From: Pseudomonas graminis
Lineage (GTDB): Bacteria; Pseudomonadota; Gammaproteobacteria; Pseudomonadales; Pseudomonadaceae
Direction: 5' to 3'
DNA length: 64,000 bases
Assembly (NCBI RefSeq): GCF_900111735.1
Contig: NZ_FOHW01000030.1
Location: 1-64,000 of the forward strand
The notes under the pieces are model-generated. The model ran no database searches. It had not been told where the DNA came from and saw only the letters and a program-made list of their open reading frames with translations. The translations under genes and the position numbers were made by a program. Below are positions 24,979-33,392 of the stretch, piece by piece (within the stretch, counting starts at the first letter, position 1; each line of letters starts with the position of its first letter).

Positions 24979-25341
24979 GTGGCGAAGTCGTTATTGATCA
25001 TCAGCCGTCAGGCGCCCTGGTCAGGTCCGGATGCCCGCGAGGCATTGGACATTGCCCTGGCCGGCGGCGCGTTCGATCTGCCGGTGGCCATGCTGTTCAT
25101 GGACGACGGCGTATTTCAGTTGGCGACGGCGCAGAACGCCAGCCAGGTGCAGCAGAAAGACCTGACCGCCAACCTTCAGGCGTTGTCGATGTTCGGTGTG
25201 GAAGAGCTGTTCGCCTGCAGCACCAGCCTGAATGAGCGAGGGATGCAGCCGTCCGGGTTGAGTGTCGAGCCACTCGAGGTGCTGGATGACACGCAAATCG
25301 CCGCGCTCATTGACCGTTACGACCAGGTGATCACGATCTGA
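24979..25341 (+). CDS. tusC: TusC, sulfur-relay protein
   Basis: A 120-residue DsrF-like subunit of the TusBCD complex. The GTG start at 24979 is chosen because GGAGG lies 8 nt upstream, inside the tusD end; a TTG further upstream is less likely. It begins VAKSLLIISRQAPWSG, typical of the family. Its stop overlaps the tusB ATG (TGATG), so translation is coupled. Confidence 0.94.
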   Translation: MAKSLLIISRQAPWSGPDAREALDIALAGGAFDLPVAMLFMDDGVFQLATAQNASQVQQKDLTANLQALSMFGVEELFACSTSLNERGMQPSGLSVEPLEVLDDTQIAALIDRYDQVITI

Positions 25342-25640
25342 TGGCTACCCTGCACGTACTCTCTCACTCCCCGTTCACCGACTCACGCCTGAGCAGTTGC
25401 CTGCGCGTGCTCGGCAGCGAAGACGCAATCCTTTTGTGCGGCGACGCGACCTATGCGTTGCGCGCAGACACCGCCACCGCCCAGACACTGAGCGCAAAAA
25501 CCGGCGGCCTGAAGCTGTTCGTGCTCGATGAAGACGCCACCGCTCGACACATCGCGCTGCCAGACTGGGCCGAAGGCGTCGACTACGCCGGCTTCGTTGC
25601 GCTCTCGGTGCACTACGACAAGGTCAACACGTGGCTATGA
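25341..25640 (+). CDS. tusB: TusB, sulfur-relay protein
   Basis: A 99-residue DsrH-like subunit completing TusBCD. It starts MATLHVLSHSPF and ends in the usual acidic/aromatic C-terminus (NTWL). Start and stop overlap tusC and tusE respectively by a few nt, so the four genes are translated as a coupled unit. Confidence 0.94.
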   Translation: MATLHVLSHSPFTDSRLSSCLRVLGSEDAILLCGDATYALRADTATAQTLSAKTGGLKLFVLDEDATARHIALPDWAEGVDYAGFVALSVHYDKVNTWL

Positions 25641-25972
25641 AACAGCTCATCGTCGACGGACGCAGCATCGCGCTCGACAAAGACGGCTATCTCGACGACC
25701 TGCACGACTGGTCCAGCGAAGTCGCTGAAGCCCTGGCCCTTGAGGCAGACATCGTCCTCACGCCCGATCACTGGGAAATCCTCGAATTGCTGCGGGCGTT
25801 CTATGCAGAATTTCAGCTGTCCCCGGCCACACGGCCGCTGGTCAAGTACACCGCGCTGAAACTGGGCGCCGACAAAGGCAACAGTCTGCACCTGAATCGT
25901 CTGTTCAACGGCACTCCCGCCAAACTTGCCGCCAAGCTGGCGGGCCTGCCAAAGCCGACCAATTGTCTATGA
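25637..25972 (+). CDS. tusE: TusE, DsrC-family sulfur carrier
   Basis: A 111-residue DsrC/TusE protein. The conserved penultimate cysteine is present (...KPTNCL), which receives sulfur from TusD and delivers it to MnmA-bound tRNA. The ATG at 25637 overlaps the tusB stop; a GTG at 25631 is an alternative. Its own stop overlaps the start of the next gene. Confidence 0.95.
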   Translation: MKQLIVDGRSIALDKDGYLDDLHDWSSEVAEALALEADIVLTPDHWEILELLRAFYAEFQLSPATRPLVKYTALKLGADKGNSLHLNRLFNGTPAKLAAKLAGLPKPTNCL

Positions 25973-26970
25973 CCGACTTCACTTCCCTCGTCACCGAAAC
26001 CCCTGCCGAGCATCCCTTCGCGCCCTTCGTTCGTATTCTCGGCAAGGGCAAGCGTGGTGCGCGCAACATGACCCGCACCGAAGCCCGGGAAGCCATGGGC
26101 ATGGTGCTCGATGAAAAAGTCGAAGACACCCAGCTCGGCGCTTTCCTGATGCTGCTGCGGCACAAGGAAGAGAGCCCGGATGAGCTCGCGGGCTTCACCG
26201 AAGCGGTGCGCGAGCGTCTGCATGCGCCGGAACTGACGGTCGATATTGACTGGCCGACCTACGCTGGCAAAAAGCGCCATCTGCCGTGGTACCTGCTGGC
26301 GGCCAAGTGCCTCGCGCAGAATGGCGTGCGCGTACTGATGCACGGCGGCGGCGCTCACACCGCCGGCCGCCTGTACAGCGAGCAGTTGCTGGGCCTGTTG
26401 GAGATTCCGCTGTGCCGCAACTGGCAGGCGGTGGGTGAAGCGCTGGAGCAACACAATATTGCGTTCTTCCCCCTTGGTGACTGGGCGCCGCAGCTACAGC
26501 GCATGATCGATCTGCGCAACACGCTGGGTTTGCGCTCGCCGATCCACTCGCTGGCGCGCATTCTCAATCCACTGGGCGCCCGCTGCGGGCTGCAGAGTAT
26601 TTTCCATCCTGGGTATCAGGGCGTGCACCGCGACGCCAGCAGCCTGCTCGGCGACCACGCCATCGTGATCAAGGGCGACGGTGGTGAAGTCGAGATCAAT
26701 CCCGACACCATCAGCCACTTGTACGGCACCACCGATGGCCAGCCGTGGGATGAAGAATGGCCGGCATTGTCGGACCGTCGCCACGTGAAGCCGGCGACCC
26801 TGGACCCGCATCATCTGGTCGCGATCTGGAAAGGCGACATCGAGGACAGTTACCCGCAACTGGCGCTGATCGCAACCATGGCGCTGGCACTGCGGGGCCT
26901 CGGGTTGACGCGGGCTGAAGCCTTCGCCCAGGCGGAGCAGTATTGGGCAAACCGCAACAGATCGATTTAG
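25969..26970 (+). CDS. ybiB: YbiB-like anthranilate phosphoribosyltransferase-fold protein
   Basis: A 333-residue protein of the glycosyltransferase/TrpD-like fold, matching E. coli YbiB, a nucleic-acid-binding member of the LexA/SOS regulon with no known transferase activity. Features include the TrpD-type N-terminal helical domain (MTRTEAREAMGMVLDEKV) and the loop VLMHGGGAHTAGRLYSE in place of the phosphoribosyl site. It overlaps tusE by 4 nt, so it belongs to the tus transcript here. No LexA box was seen near its start. Confidence 0.88.
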   Translation: MTDFTSLVTETPAEHPFAPFVRILGKGKRGARNMTRTEAREAMGMVLDEKVEDTQLGAFLMLLRHKEESPDELAGFTEAVRERLHAPELTVDIDWPTYAGKKRHLPWYLLAAKCLAQNGVRVLMHGGGAHTAGRLYSEQLLGLLEIPLCRNWQAVGEALEQHNIAFFPLGDWAPQLQRMIDLRNTLGLRSPIHSLARILNPLGARCGLQSIFHPGYQGVHRDASSLLGDHAIVIKGDGGEVEINPDTISHLYGTTDGQPWDEEWPALSDRRHVKPATLDPHHLVAIWKGDIEDSYPQLALIATMALALRGLGLTRAEAFAQAEQYWANRNRSI

Positions 26971-27067
26971 CCGATAGCTACCGCCCAGTCTTTGCGTTAT
27001 TCGTTCGAACGATTGCCTTTAGACTGATCTCCAACGTACTTCGGTACAGCTCAATTTGGAGTCAGAC

Positions 27068-28069
27068 ATGGGCCTTCTCGTTGAAGGACGCTGGCAAGAC
27101 CAGTGGTACGAAAGCAGCAAAGACGGCGCTTTTCAGCGCGAGCAGGCCAAGCGCCGGAACTGGGTAACCCGCGATGGTCAGCCCGGCCCATCCGGTGAAG
27201 GCGGCTTCAAGGCGGAGGCCGGTCGCTACCATTTGTACGTTTCCCTGGCCTGCCCGTGGGCCCATCGCACGCTGATCGTCCGTAAGCTCAAAGGGCTGGA
27301 AAGTCTGATCGACGTTTCCGTGGTCAGTTGGCTGATGCGCGAAAACGGCTGGACGTTCGACAAGCAGGCCGGCTCCACCGGCGATGCGCTGGATGGCCAT
27401 ACCTTCATGTACCAGCGCTACCTCACCGACACCGCCGATTACACCGGTCGGGTCACCGTGCCGGTGCTGTGGGACAAGCAGCTGAATCGCATCGTCAGCA
27501 ATGAGTCGTCGGAAATCATCCGGATGTTCAACTCGGCATTCGATGACCTGACCGGCAATCACCTGGATCTGTACCCAGAGTCGCTGCGCAACGAGATCGA
27601 CCGGCTGAACGACCGTATTTACCCGGCCGTGAACAACGGTGTCTATCGCGCCGGATTCGCCACGTCACAAGGTGCTTACGAAGAGGCCTTCGATGAAGTG
27701 TTTGCCGAGCTGGATGCGCTGGAAACACTGCTCGGCGAGAAACGCTACCTGGCGGGTGAATACCTGACCGAAGCGGACGTGCGCCTGTTTACCACGCTGA
27801 TTCGCTTTGACGCGGTGTATCACGGGCACTTCAAGTGCAACCTGCGGCGCATCGCCGACTACCCGAACCTGAGCAACTGGGTGCGCGAAATGTATCAGCT
27901 GCGGGGTGTGGCGGAGACGGTGGATTTTGTACACATCAAGCATCACTACTACGGCAGCCATGCCACCATCAACCCGACCGGCGTCGTGCCAAAAGGGCCA
28001 CAGCAGGATTTCAGCGGCGAGCATGATCGCGGGCGTTTGAGCGGGAAAGGGATCTTGCAGAACGGTTGA
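27068..28069 (+). CDS. yqjG: Glutathionyl-hydroquinone reductase (Xi-class GST)
   Basis: A 333-residue protein of the Xi-class glutathione transferases, which remove glutathione from glutathionyl-hydroquinones. The catalytic Cys62 lies in the hallmark CPWAHR, followed by the VPVLWDK and NESSEI motifs of the thioredoxin fold and a helical C-terminal domain. The start at 27068 has GGAG at good spacing; an in-frame ATG at 27056 is less likely. It is a single-gene unit. Confidence 0.93.
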   Translation: MGLLVEGRWQDQWYESSKDGAFQREQAKRRNWVTRDGQPGPSGEGGFKAEAGRYHLYVSLACPWAHRTLIVRKLKGLESLIDVSVVSWLMRENGWTFDKQAGSTGDALDGHTFMYQRYLTDTADYTGRVTVPVLWDKQLNRIVSNESSEIIRMFNSAFDDLTGNHLDLYPESLRNEIDRLNDRIYPAVNNGVYRAGFATSQGAYEEAFDEVFAELDALETLLGEKRYLAGEYLTEADVRLFTTLIRFDAVYHGHFKCNLRRIADYPNLSNWVREMYQLRGVAETVDFVHIKHHYYGSHATINPTGVVPKGPQQDFSGEHDRGRLSGKGILQNG

Positions 28070-28107
28070 AGGCGTGAAAGCCACTCGATCATTCACCGCA
28101 AAATCAC

Positions 28108-28197
28108 TGTAGGAGCGCGCTTGCCCGCGATTGCGGAGGATCAGCTACGGATGTGGCGCTGATCCACCGCGTTCGCCAGCAAGCCGGCTCCTACGGA
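28108..28197. repeat. REP pair (inverted)
   Basis: CTGTAGGAGCGCGCTTGCCCGCGA at the left and the complement of CGTAGGAGCCGGCTTGCTGGCGAA at the right face each other. These are the common Pseudomonas REP type and lie between the convergent GST and cysG genes. Confidence 0.85.
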
Positions 28198-28285
28198 TTT
28201 TGCGCCCGACGTGGGCCCTCGGCGGACGTACGTGTTTGGCGTCCGACCGCGATTGATTACTTACCGCCAACAGACTGGGGCGAGA

Positions 28286-29680
28286 TCAGACGGTCCCCTG
28301 AGCGCCTTCGAACCACGCCAGTTTCTCCCGCAGTTTCACCACTTCCCCCACAATAACCAGCGTCGGCGCATGAACTTCATGCTCCGCGACCAGTTGCGGC
28401 AGATTGGCCAGCGTGCCGGTGAAGACGCGCTGATTGACGGTGGTGCCCTGCTGGATCAGCGCAGCCGGGGTATCGGCAGAGCGACCGTGCTTGATCAACT
28501 GCTCACAAATGACCGGCAGTCCGATCAGGCCCATGTAGAGCACCAGGGTTTGCGATGGCGACACCAGGTCTTTCCACGGCAAGTCGGTAGAGCCGTTCTT
28601 CAGGTGGCCCGTCACGAAACGCACGGACTGCGCGTGATCGCGGTGGGTCAGCGGAATCCCCGCATACGCCGCACAGCCACTGGCTGCGGTGATGCCAGGC
28701 ACGACCTGGAAAGGAATACCGTGGGCCGCCAGCTCTTCGATTTCCTCACCGCCACGGCCGAAGATGAACGGATCGCCGCCCTTGAGCCGCACCACGCGTT
28801 TGCCCTGCTTGGCCAGGTCCACCAACTGCTGGTTGATCTGGTCCTGAGGCAAAGCGTGATCGGCGCGCTGCTTGCCAACGTAGACCCGGTCGGCGTCGCG
28901 GCGGCACAAGTCAAGAATCGCCGGTGCAACCAAGCGGTCGTAAAGCACCACGTCAGCCTGCTGCATCAGACGCAGTGCGCGAAAGGTCAGCAGATCAGGA
29001 TCGCCCGGCCCCGCGCCCACGAGGTACACCTCACCGGTCGTGGGCGGCGCATCGCCGTCGATCTTCGCTCGCAGCAACCGCTCGGCTTCGGCGCCCTGTC
29101 CGGCCAGCTGCCGGTCAGCGATGGGCCCCTGGAATACATCCTCCCAGAACGCCCGACGCTGCTGAACGTTGGGAAACAGTCCTTTCACCTGATGACGAAA
29201 GCGTGCGGCCAAACCGGCCAGATGCCCGTAAGTCGGTGGAATCCAGGTTTCCAGCTTGGCGCGGATCAGACGTGCCAGCACCGGAGCATCGCCACCGCTG
29301 GACACCGCAATCACCAGCGGCGACCGGTCGACGATCGCCGGGAAGATCACGCTGCACAGCGCAGGCGCATCCACCACGTTGACCGGCACGCCGCGCTGGC
29401 GTGCATCGGCAGACACCTGCGCATTGAGCGGTTCGTCGTCGGTGGCAGCGATGATCAGCACGCAGCCGTTGAGGTCCGACTCGGTGTAGCCGCGCAGAAT
29501 CTGTTCCCCGCCGCTGCGCTCGATCAGCTCGCGCACTTCGGCTCCGATCTCGGGGGCAACCACGCGCAGCACCGCCCCGGCCTCAGCCAGCAAGCGAGAC
29601 TTGCGCAAGGCAATCTCGCCGCCGCCGACCACCAGCACTTGAGCGCCCCGAAGGTTATGGAACAGCGGCAGAAATTCCAT
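28286..29680 (-). CDS. cysG: CysG, siroheme synthase
   Basis: A 464-residue three-activity enzyme converting uroporphyrinogen III to siroheme for sulfite and nitrite reductases. The N-terminal part (1-~200) is the NAD-dependent precorrin-2 dehydrogenase/ferrochelatase, starting with the Rossmann motif VLVVGGGEIALRK; the C-terminal part (~215-460) is the SAM-dependent methyltransferase with VYLVGAGPGDPDLLT and RLKGGDPFIFGRGGEE. It starts immediately after the serS stop, forming a serS-cysG pair in one transcript. Confidence 0.97.
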   Translation of the reverse strand: MEFLPLFHNLRGAQVLVVGGGEIALRKSRLLAEAGAVLRVVAPEIGAEVRELIERSGGEQILRGYTESDLNGCVLIIAATDDEPLNAQVSADARQRGVPVNVVDAPALCSVIFPAIVDRSPLVIAVSSGGDAPVLARLIRAKLETWIPPTYGHLAGLAARFRHQVKGLFPNVQQRRAFWEDVFQGPIADRQLAGQGAEAERLLRAKIDGDAPPTTGEVYLVGAGPGDPDLLTFRALRLMQQADVVLYDRLVAPAILDLCRRDADRVYVGKQRADHALPQDQINQQLVDLAKQGKRVVRLKGGDPFIFGRGGEEIEELAAHGIPFQVVPGITAASGCAAYAGIPLTHRDHAQSVRFVTGHLKNGSTDLPWKDLVSPSQTLVLYMGLIGLPVICEQLIKHGRSADTPAALIQQGTTVNQRVFTGTLANLPQLVAEHEVHAPTLVIVGEVVKLREKLAWFEGAQGTV

Positions 29681-30961
29681 TTAGCCGATCACCTCGATGC
29701 CGCCCATCCAGGGCTTGAGGACTTCCGGCACGCGGATCGAGCCATCGGCCTGCTGGTAGTTTTCCAGCACCGCCACCAACGTGCGACCAACCGCGAGGCC
29801 CGAACCGTTGAGCGTGTGAACCAGTTCCGGCTTGCCGGTTTCCGGGTTGCGCCAGCGCGCCTGCATGCGACGCGCCTGGAAATCGCCGCAGTTGGAGCAC
29901 GACGAGATTTCACGGTATTTGTCCTGGCTCGGAATCCACACTTCCAGGTCATAGGTCTTGACCGCACTGAAACCCATGTCGCCGGTGCACAGCGCCAGTA
30001 CGCGGTACGGCAATTCGAGCAACTGCAGAACGCGCTCGGCGTGACCGGTCAGGCTCTCCAGCGCTTCCATGGATTTCTCCGGCTCGACGATCTGCACCAT
30101 CTCGACCTTGTCGAACTGGTGCTGACGGATCATGCCGCGGGTATCGCGGCCCGACGCGCCGGCTTCGCTGCGGAAGCACGGGGTGTGGGCGACGAACTTC
30201 AATGGCAGCTGTTTAGGATCGAGGATTTCGCCGGAGACGATGTTGGTCAGCGACACTTCGGCGGTGGGGATCAGGTACAGATCGGCTTCGCCTTCGCGGG
30301 AAATCTTGAACAGGTCTTCTTCGAATTTCGGCAGCTGGCCGGTGCCCTGCAACGCAGGCGCCTGGACCAGATACGGCGTGTAAGTCTCTTCGTAACCATG
30401 CTCATTGATGTGCAGCGTGATCATGAACTGCGCCAGCGCACGGTGCAGGCGCGCAATCGGGCCACGCAACAGGGCGAAACGGGCACCGGACAGCTTGGCG
30501 GCGGTTTCGAAGTCCAGCCAGCCGAACTTCTCGCCCAACGCAACGTGGTCCTGAACCGCGAAGTCGAACGACGCCGGCGTGCCCCAGGTGCGCACTTCAA
30601 CGTTCTGTTCTTCGTCAGCGCCCACCGGGACCGATTCGTGGGGCAGGTTCGGCATGCTCAGCGCCATGGCATCGAGCTCGGACTGAATGGCATCCAGCTC
30701 TTTCTTGCCGGTGCTCAGCTCTTCGGCCATGCGATCGATGTCGGCCATCAACGGCGCGATGTCTTCACCGCGCTGCTTGGCCTGACCGATAGATTTGGAA
30801 CGGGCGTTACGCTCGGCCTGAAGCTGTTCGGTGCGGGTCTGCACCGTCTTGCGCTGGGCTTCCAGCGCTTCGATGCGGGCCACGTCCAGTGTGAAGCCAC
30901 GGGAAGCCAGGCGATCCGCTACGTCCTGAAGTTGGGTACGTAACAGTTTGGAGTCGAGCAT
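29681..30961 (-). CDS. serS: Seryl-tRNA synthetase
   Basis: A 426-residue class II aminoacyl-tRNA synthetase charging tRNA-Ser, including the tRNA-Ser(UGA) encoded in this window. The N-terminal ~100 residues form the long antiparallel coiled coil that grips the tRNA. Class II motifs follow: motif 2 region ACFRSEAGASGRDTRGMIR and motif 3 GSGLAVGRTLVAVLENYQ. It is upstream of cysG with no gap. Confidence 0.98.
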   Translation of the reverse strand: MLDSKLLRTQLQDVADRLASRGFTLDVARIEALEAQRKTVQTRTEQLQAERNARSKSIGQAKQRGEDIAPLMADIDRMAEELSTGKKELDAIQSELDAMALSMPNLPHESVPVGADEEQNVEVRTWGTPASFDFAVQDHVALGEKFGWLDFETAAKLSGARFALLRGPIARLHRALAQFMITLHINEHGYEETYTPYLVQAPALQGTGQLPKFEEDLFKISREGEADLYLIPTAEVSLTNIVSGEILDPKQLPLKFVAHTPCFRSEAGASGRDTRGMIRQHQFDKVEMVQIVEPEKSMEALESLTGHAERVLQLLELPYRVLALCTGDMGFSAVKTYDLEVWIPSQDKYREISSCSNCGDFQARRMQARWRNPETGKPELVHTLNGSGLAVGRTLVAVLENYQQADGSIRVPEVLKPWMGGIEVIG

Positions 30962-30977
30962 ATCGGTCTCTCGTATA

Positions 30978-31352
30978 TTAAATTCGGGTCAAAGACAGGC
31001 CAGCCCATGTCGCGAGCAGCCCGCCCAGTACGCTGATGAGGGCGTAGCCAATGGCCAGAGGAGCCTGGCCGCTTTCAAGCAAACGAATCGTGTCCAGTGA
31101 GAAAGACGAAAACGTCGTCAAACCACCGAGGAATCCCACCATCAATCCGGCGCGCAACTCGATCGGGACCTCAGGGCGAATCAAAAAAAGCCCGTAGAGC
31201 AGACCGATCAGCAGGCAGCCCACCAGGTTCACCGCCAATGTCGCCGTGTAAAAATAGCGCGGCCAGTTCGCAGTGACCACGTTACCCGTGGCGAAGCGCA
31301 ATAATGTACCAGCCACGCCACCGGCGGACACGGCAAGAATCAACTGAATCAT
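30978..31352 (-). CDS. crcB: CrcB/Fluc fluoride channel
   Basis: A 124-residue protein with four membrane helices, forming a dual-topology dimer that exports fluoride. The conserved GFLGGLTTFSSFS motif that lines the Na+ and F- sites is present. Its start overlaps the rarA stop by 1 nt. No fluoride riboswitch was recognised by eye upstream, which is expected as it lies inside an operon. Confidence 0.96.
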   Translation of the reverse strand: MIQLILAVSAGGVAGTLLRFATGNVVTANWPRYFYTATLAVNLVGCLLIGLLYGLFLIRPEVPIELRAGLMVGFLGGLTTFSSFSLDTIRLLESGQAPLAIGYALISVLGGLLATWAGLSLTRI

Positions 31353-32674
31353 TATTTTCTCCGTTGACGGGGGCTGGCGCGGTCGAGCGCCGACAGGTGT
31401 TTGAGTTTTTCGCCGATCTTCAGCTCAAGGCCGCGGGGGACCGGCTGGTAATACTGGCGCGGTTCGAGCTCGTCGGGGAAGTAGTCTTCACCCGCCGCAT
31501 AAGCGTCCGGCTCGTCGTGGGCGTAGCGGTATTCTTCGCCGTAGCCCAGCTGCTTCATCAGCTTGGTCGGTGCGTTGCGCAGGTGCAGCGGCACTTCCAG
31601 CGAACCGTGCTCGGTGGCTTCACGCATAGCCATCTTGAAACCCATGTAGACGGCGTTGCTCTTCGGCGCGCAAGCCAGATAAACGATGGCCTGGGCCACG
31701 GCCAACTCGCCTTCCGGGCTGCCGAGGCGTTCCTGCACATCCCACGCCGACATGCACAGCGGCAAGGCGCGCGGATCGGCGTTACCGATGTCTTCGCTGG
31801 CCATGCGCACCACGCGCCGCGCCAGATACAGCGGGTCGCAGCCGCCGTCGATCATCCGCGCGAACCAGTACAGCGCAGCGTCTGGATTGGAGCCGCGAAT
31901 GGATTTGTGCAGCGCGGAAATCTGGTCGTAGAACGCTTCGCCGCCCTTGTCGAAGCGACGGCGGCTGTCACCGAGCAGGCTTTGCAGCAACTCGGGATCG
32001 ATTTCGCTGCCGTCTTCCGCCAGGTCCGAGGCGTTCTCCAGCAGATTGAGCATCCGCCGACCATCGCCATCCGCTGCGGCCAGAAGCGTCTTGAACGCCT
32101 CGTCACCCAGGGTCAGATGCCGATTGCCCAGCCCGCGCTCTTCGTTCAGCGCGCGGTTGACCAACTGACGCAGCGCTCCTTCGTCCAGGCTCTTGAGCAC
32201 GTAGACACGGGCGCGGGACAGCAGCGCGTTGTTGAGCTCGAAAGAAGGGTTTTCGGTGGTGGCGCCGATGAAGATCAGCGTGCCATCTTCGACGTAGGGC
32301 AGAAACGCATCCTGCTGCGACTTGTTGAAGCGGTGTACTTCGTCGACGAACAGAATCGTGCGGCGGCCGTATTGACCCGCCTGTTGCTTGGCGATCTCCA
32401 CCGCCTGGCGGATCTCTTTGACCCCCGCCAGCACCGCCGACACCGTTTCAAAATGCGCGTCGGAGACTTTTGCCAGCAACCGCGCCAGGGTGGTTTTGCC
32501 CACGCCGGGAGGTCCCCAGAAAATCATCGAATGCAGGGCGCCCTGCTCCAGCGCTTCACGCAGCGGCTTGCCGTGGGCAAGCAGGTGCTGCTGGCCGACG
32601 TACTCATCCAGATTGGTCGCTCGCAGGCGGGCGGCCAACGGTTGCGCGATCGGTTCAGTGCTGAACAGGTCCAT
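31352..32674 (-). CDS. rarA: RarA (MgsA), replication-associated AAA+ ATPase
   Basis: A 440-residue clamp-loader-like ATPase that acts at stalled replication forks. Walker A GPPGVGKTTLARLLA and Walker B ILFVDEVHRFNKSQQDAFL are clear, with the sensor GATTENPSFELN and a C-terminal tetramerisation domain. It is encoded between lolA and crcB, the standard gammaproteobacterial lolA-rarA-(crcB)-serS arrangement. Confidence 0.97.
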   Translation of the reverse strand: MDLFSTEPIAQPLAARLRATNLDEYVGQQHLLAHGKPLREALEQGALHSMIFWGPPGVGKTTLARLLAKVSDAHFETVSAVLAGVKEIRQAVEIAKQQAGQYGRRTILFVDEVHRFNKSQQDAFLPYVEDGTLIFIGATTENPSFELNNALLSRARVYVLKSLDEGALRQLVNRALNEERGLGNRHLTLGDEAFKTLLAAADGDGRRMLNLLENASDLAEDGSEIDPELLQSLLGDSRRRFDKGGEAFYDQISALHKSIRGSNPDAALYWFARMIDGGCDPLYLARRVVRMASEDIGNADPRALPLCMSAWDVQERLGSPEGELAVAQAIVYLACAPKSNAVYMGFKMAMREATEHGSLEVPLHLRNAPTKLMKQLGYGEEYRYAHDEPDAYAAGEDYFPDELEPRQYYQPVPRGLELKIGEKLKHLSALDRASPRQRRK

Positions 32675-32692
32675 GAAACAGGTGAGCCCCTT

Positions 32693-33316
32693 TTATTCCT
32701 GAATGACGTCAGCGCCCTTCGGGATCTGGAACTGGAATTTGCTCGCCGCGACAGGCTCGTTGGCCTTGACGCCGGTGAACAGGATGTTGGTGCGCTGGCC
32801 GACGCTGTCGATCAGTTGCATGTCGTTGATCATGCCGTTGCGAAAGGACAGGCGCAGGCTATCGAACAGGGTGTCCTTGGATTTAGGCTTGAGCACGAAG
32901 TCGATCACGCCGCCCGCTTCCTTGGCAGTGATGTCGAAGCTTTCGCTGATTTTTGAGACGTCGCCGGACAGCAGCAGCGCCGGGGTCTGGGTCAGACGCT
33001 GGTCGAGGGTCTTGATGGTGACCTGCTCCAGGTCAGGGTCCCACAGGGAAACCTTCTTGCCGTCGGACACCATCAGCTGCTCCTGCGGCGCGTCGGTGTG
33101 CCAGTAGAACAGGCCCGGGCGCTGCAAGGTCATTTCGCCGGTGGTTTCCTGCAACTGCGTGCCGCCACCGTCGAGGGTGAGCTGGGAGAAGCGCCCGCTC
33201 AGGGTTTTCGAGTTTTCCAGCAGTTGGGTCAGACGTGCCACGTCCTTGCTGTCGGCGTGGGCCGAGAGAGCAGAAAAAGCCAGTGCAGATACCAACAGCA
33301 TGCGGATAAGACGCAT
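32693..33316 (-). CDS. lolA: LolA, periplasmic lipoprotein carrier
   Basis: A 207-residue periplasmic chaperone carrying lipoproteins from LolCDE to LolB. It has a cleavable signal (MRLIRMLLVSALAFSALSAHA) and the family body with GRFSQLTLDGGG and LQRPGLFYWHTD. The start at 33316 is set by the signal peptide; the longer open frame upstream is not supported. It is followed by rarA after 18 nt. Confidence 0.96.
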   Translation of the reverse strand: MRLIRMLLVSALAFSALSAHADSKDVARLTQLLENSKTLSGRFSQLTLDGGGTQLQETTGEMTLQRPGLFYWHTDAPQEQLMVSDGKKVSLWDPDLEQVTIKTLDQRLTQTPALLLSGDVSKISESFDITAKEAGGVIDFVLKPKSKDTLFDSLRLSFRNGMINDMQLIDSVGQRTNILFTGVKANEPVAASKFQFQIPKGADVIQE

Positions 33317-33392
33317 GGGATTCCTCTTTGAGTGTGGTTGAAGCCGGGCGCCGCCGCGATGGCGACGCCCGGTAACGCGTGACCGGGAAGTG

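Noticed and set aside
28211..30943. 910-codon open frame on the plus strand
   Set aside because: Antisense to cysG and serS, both certain.
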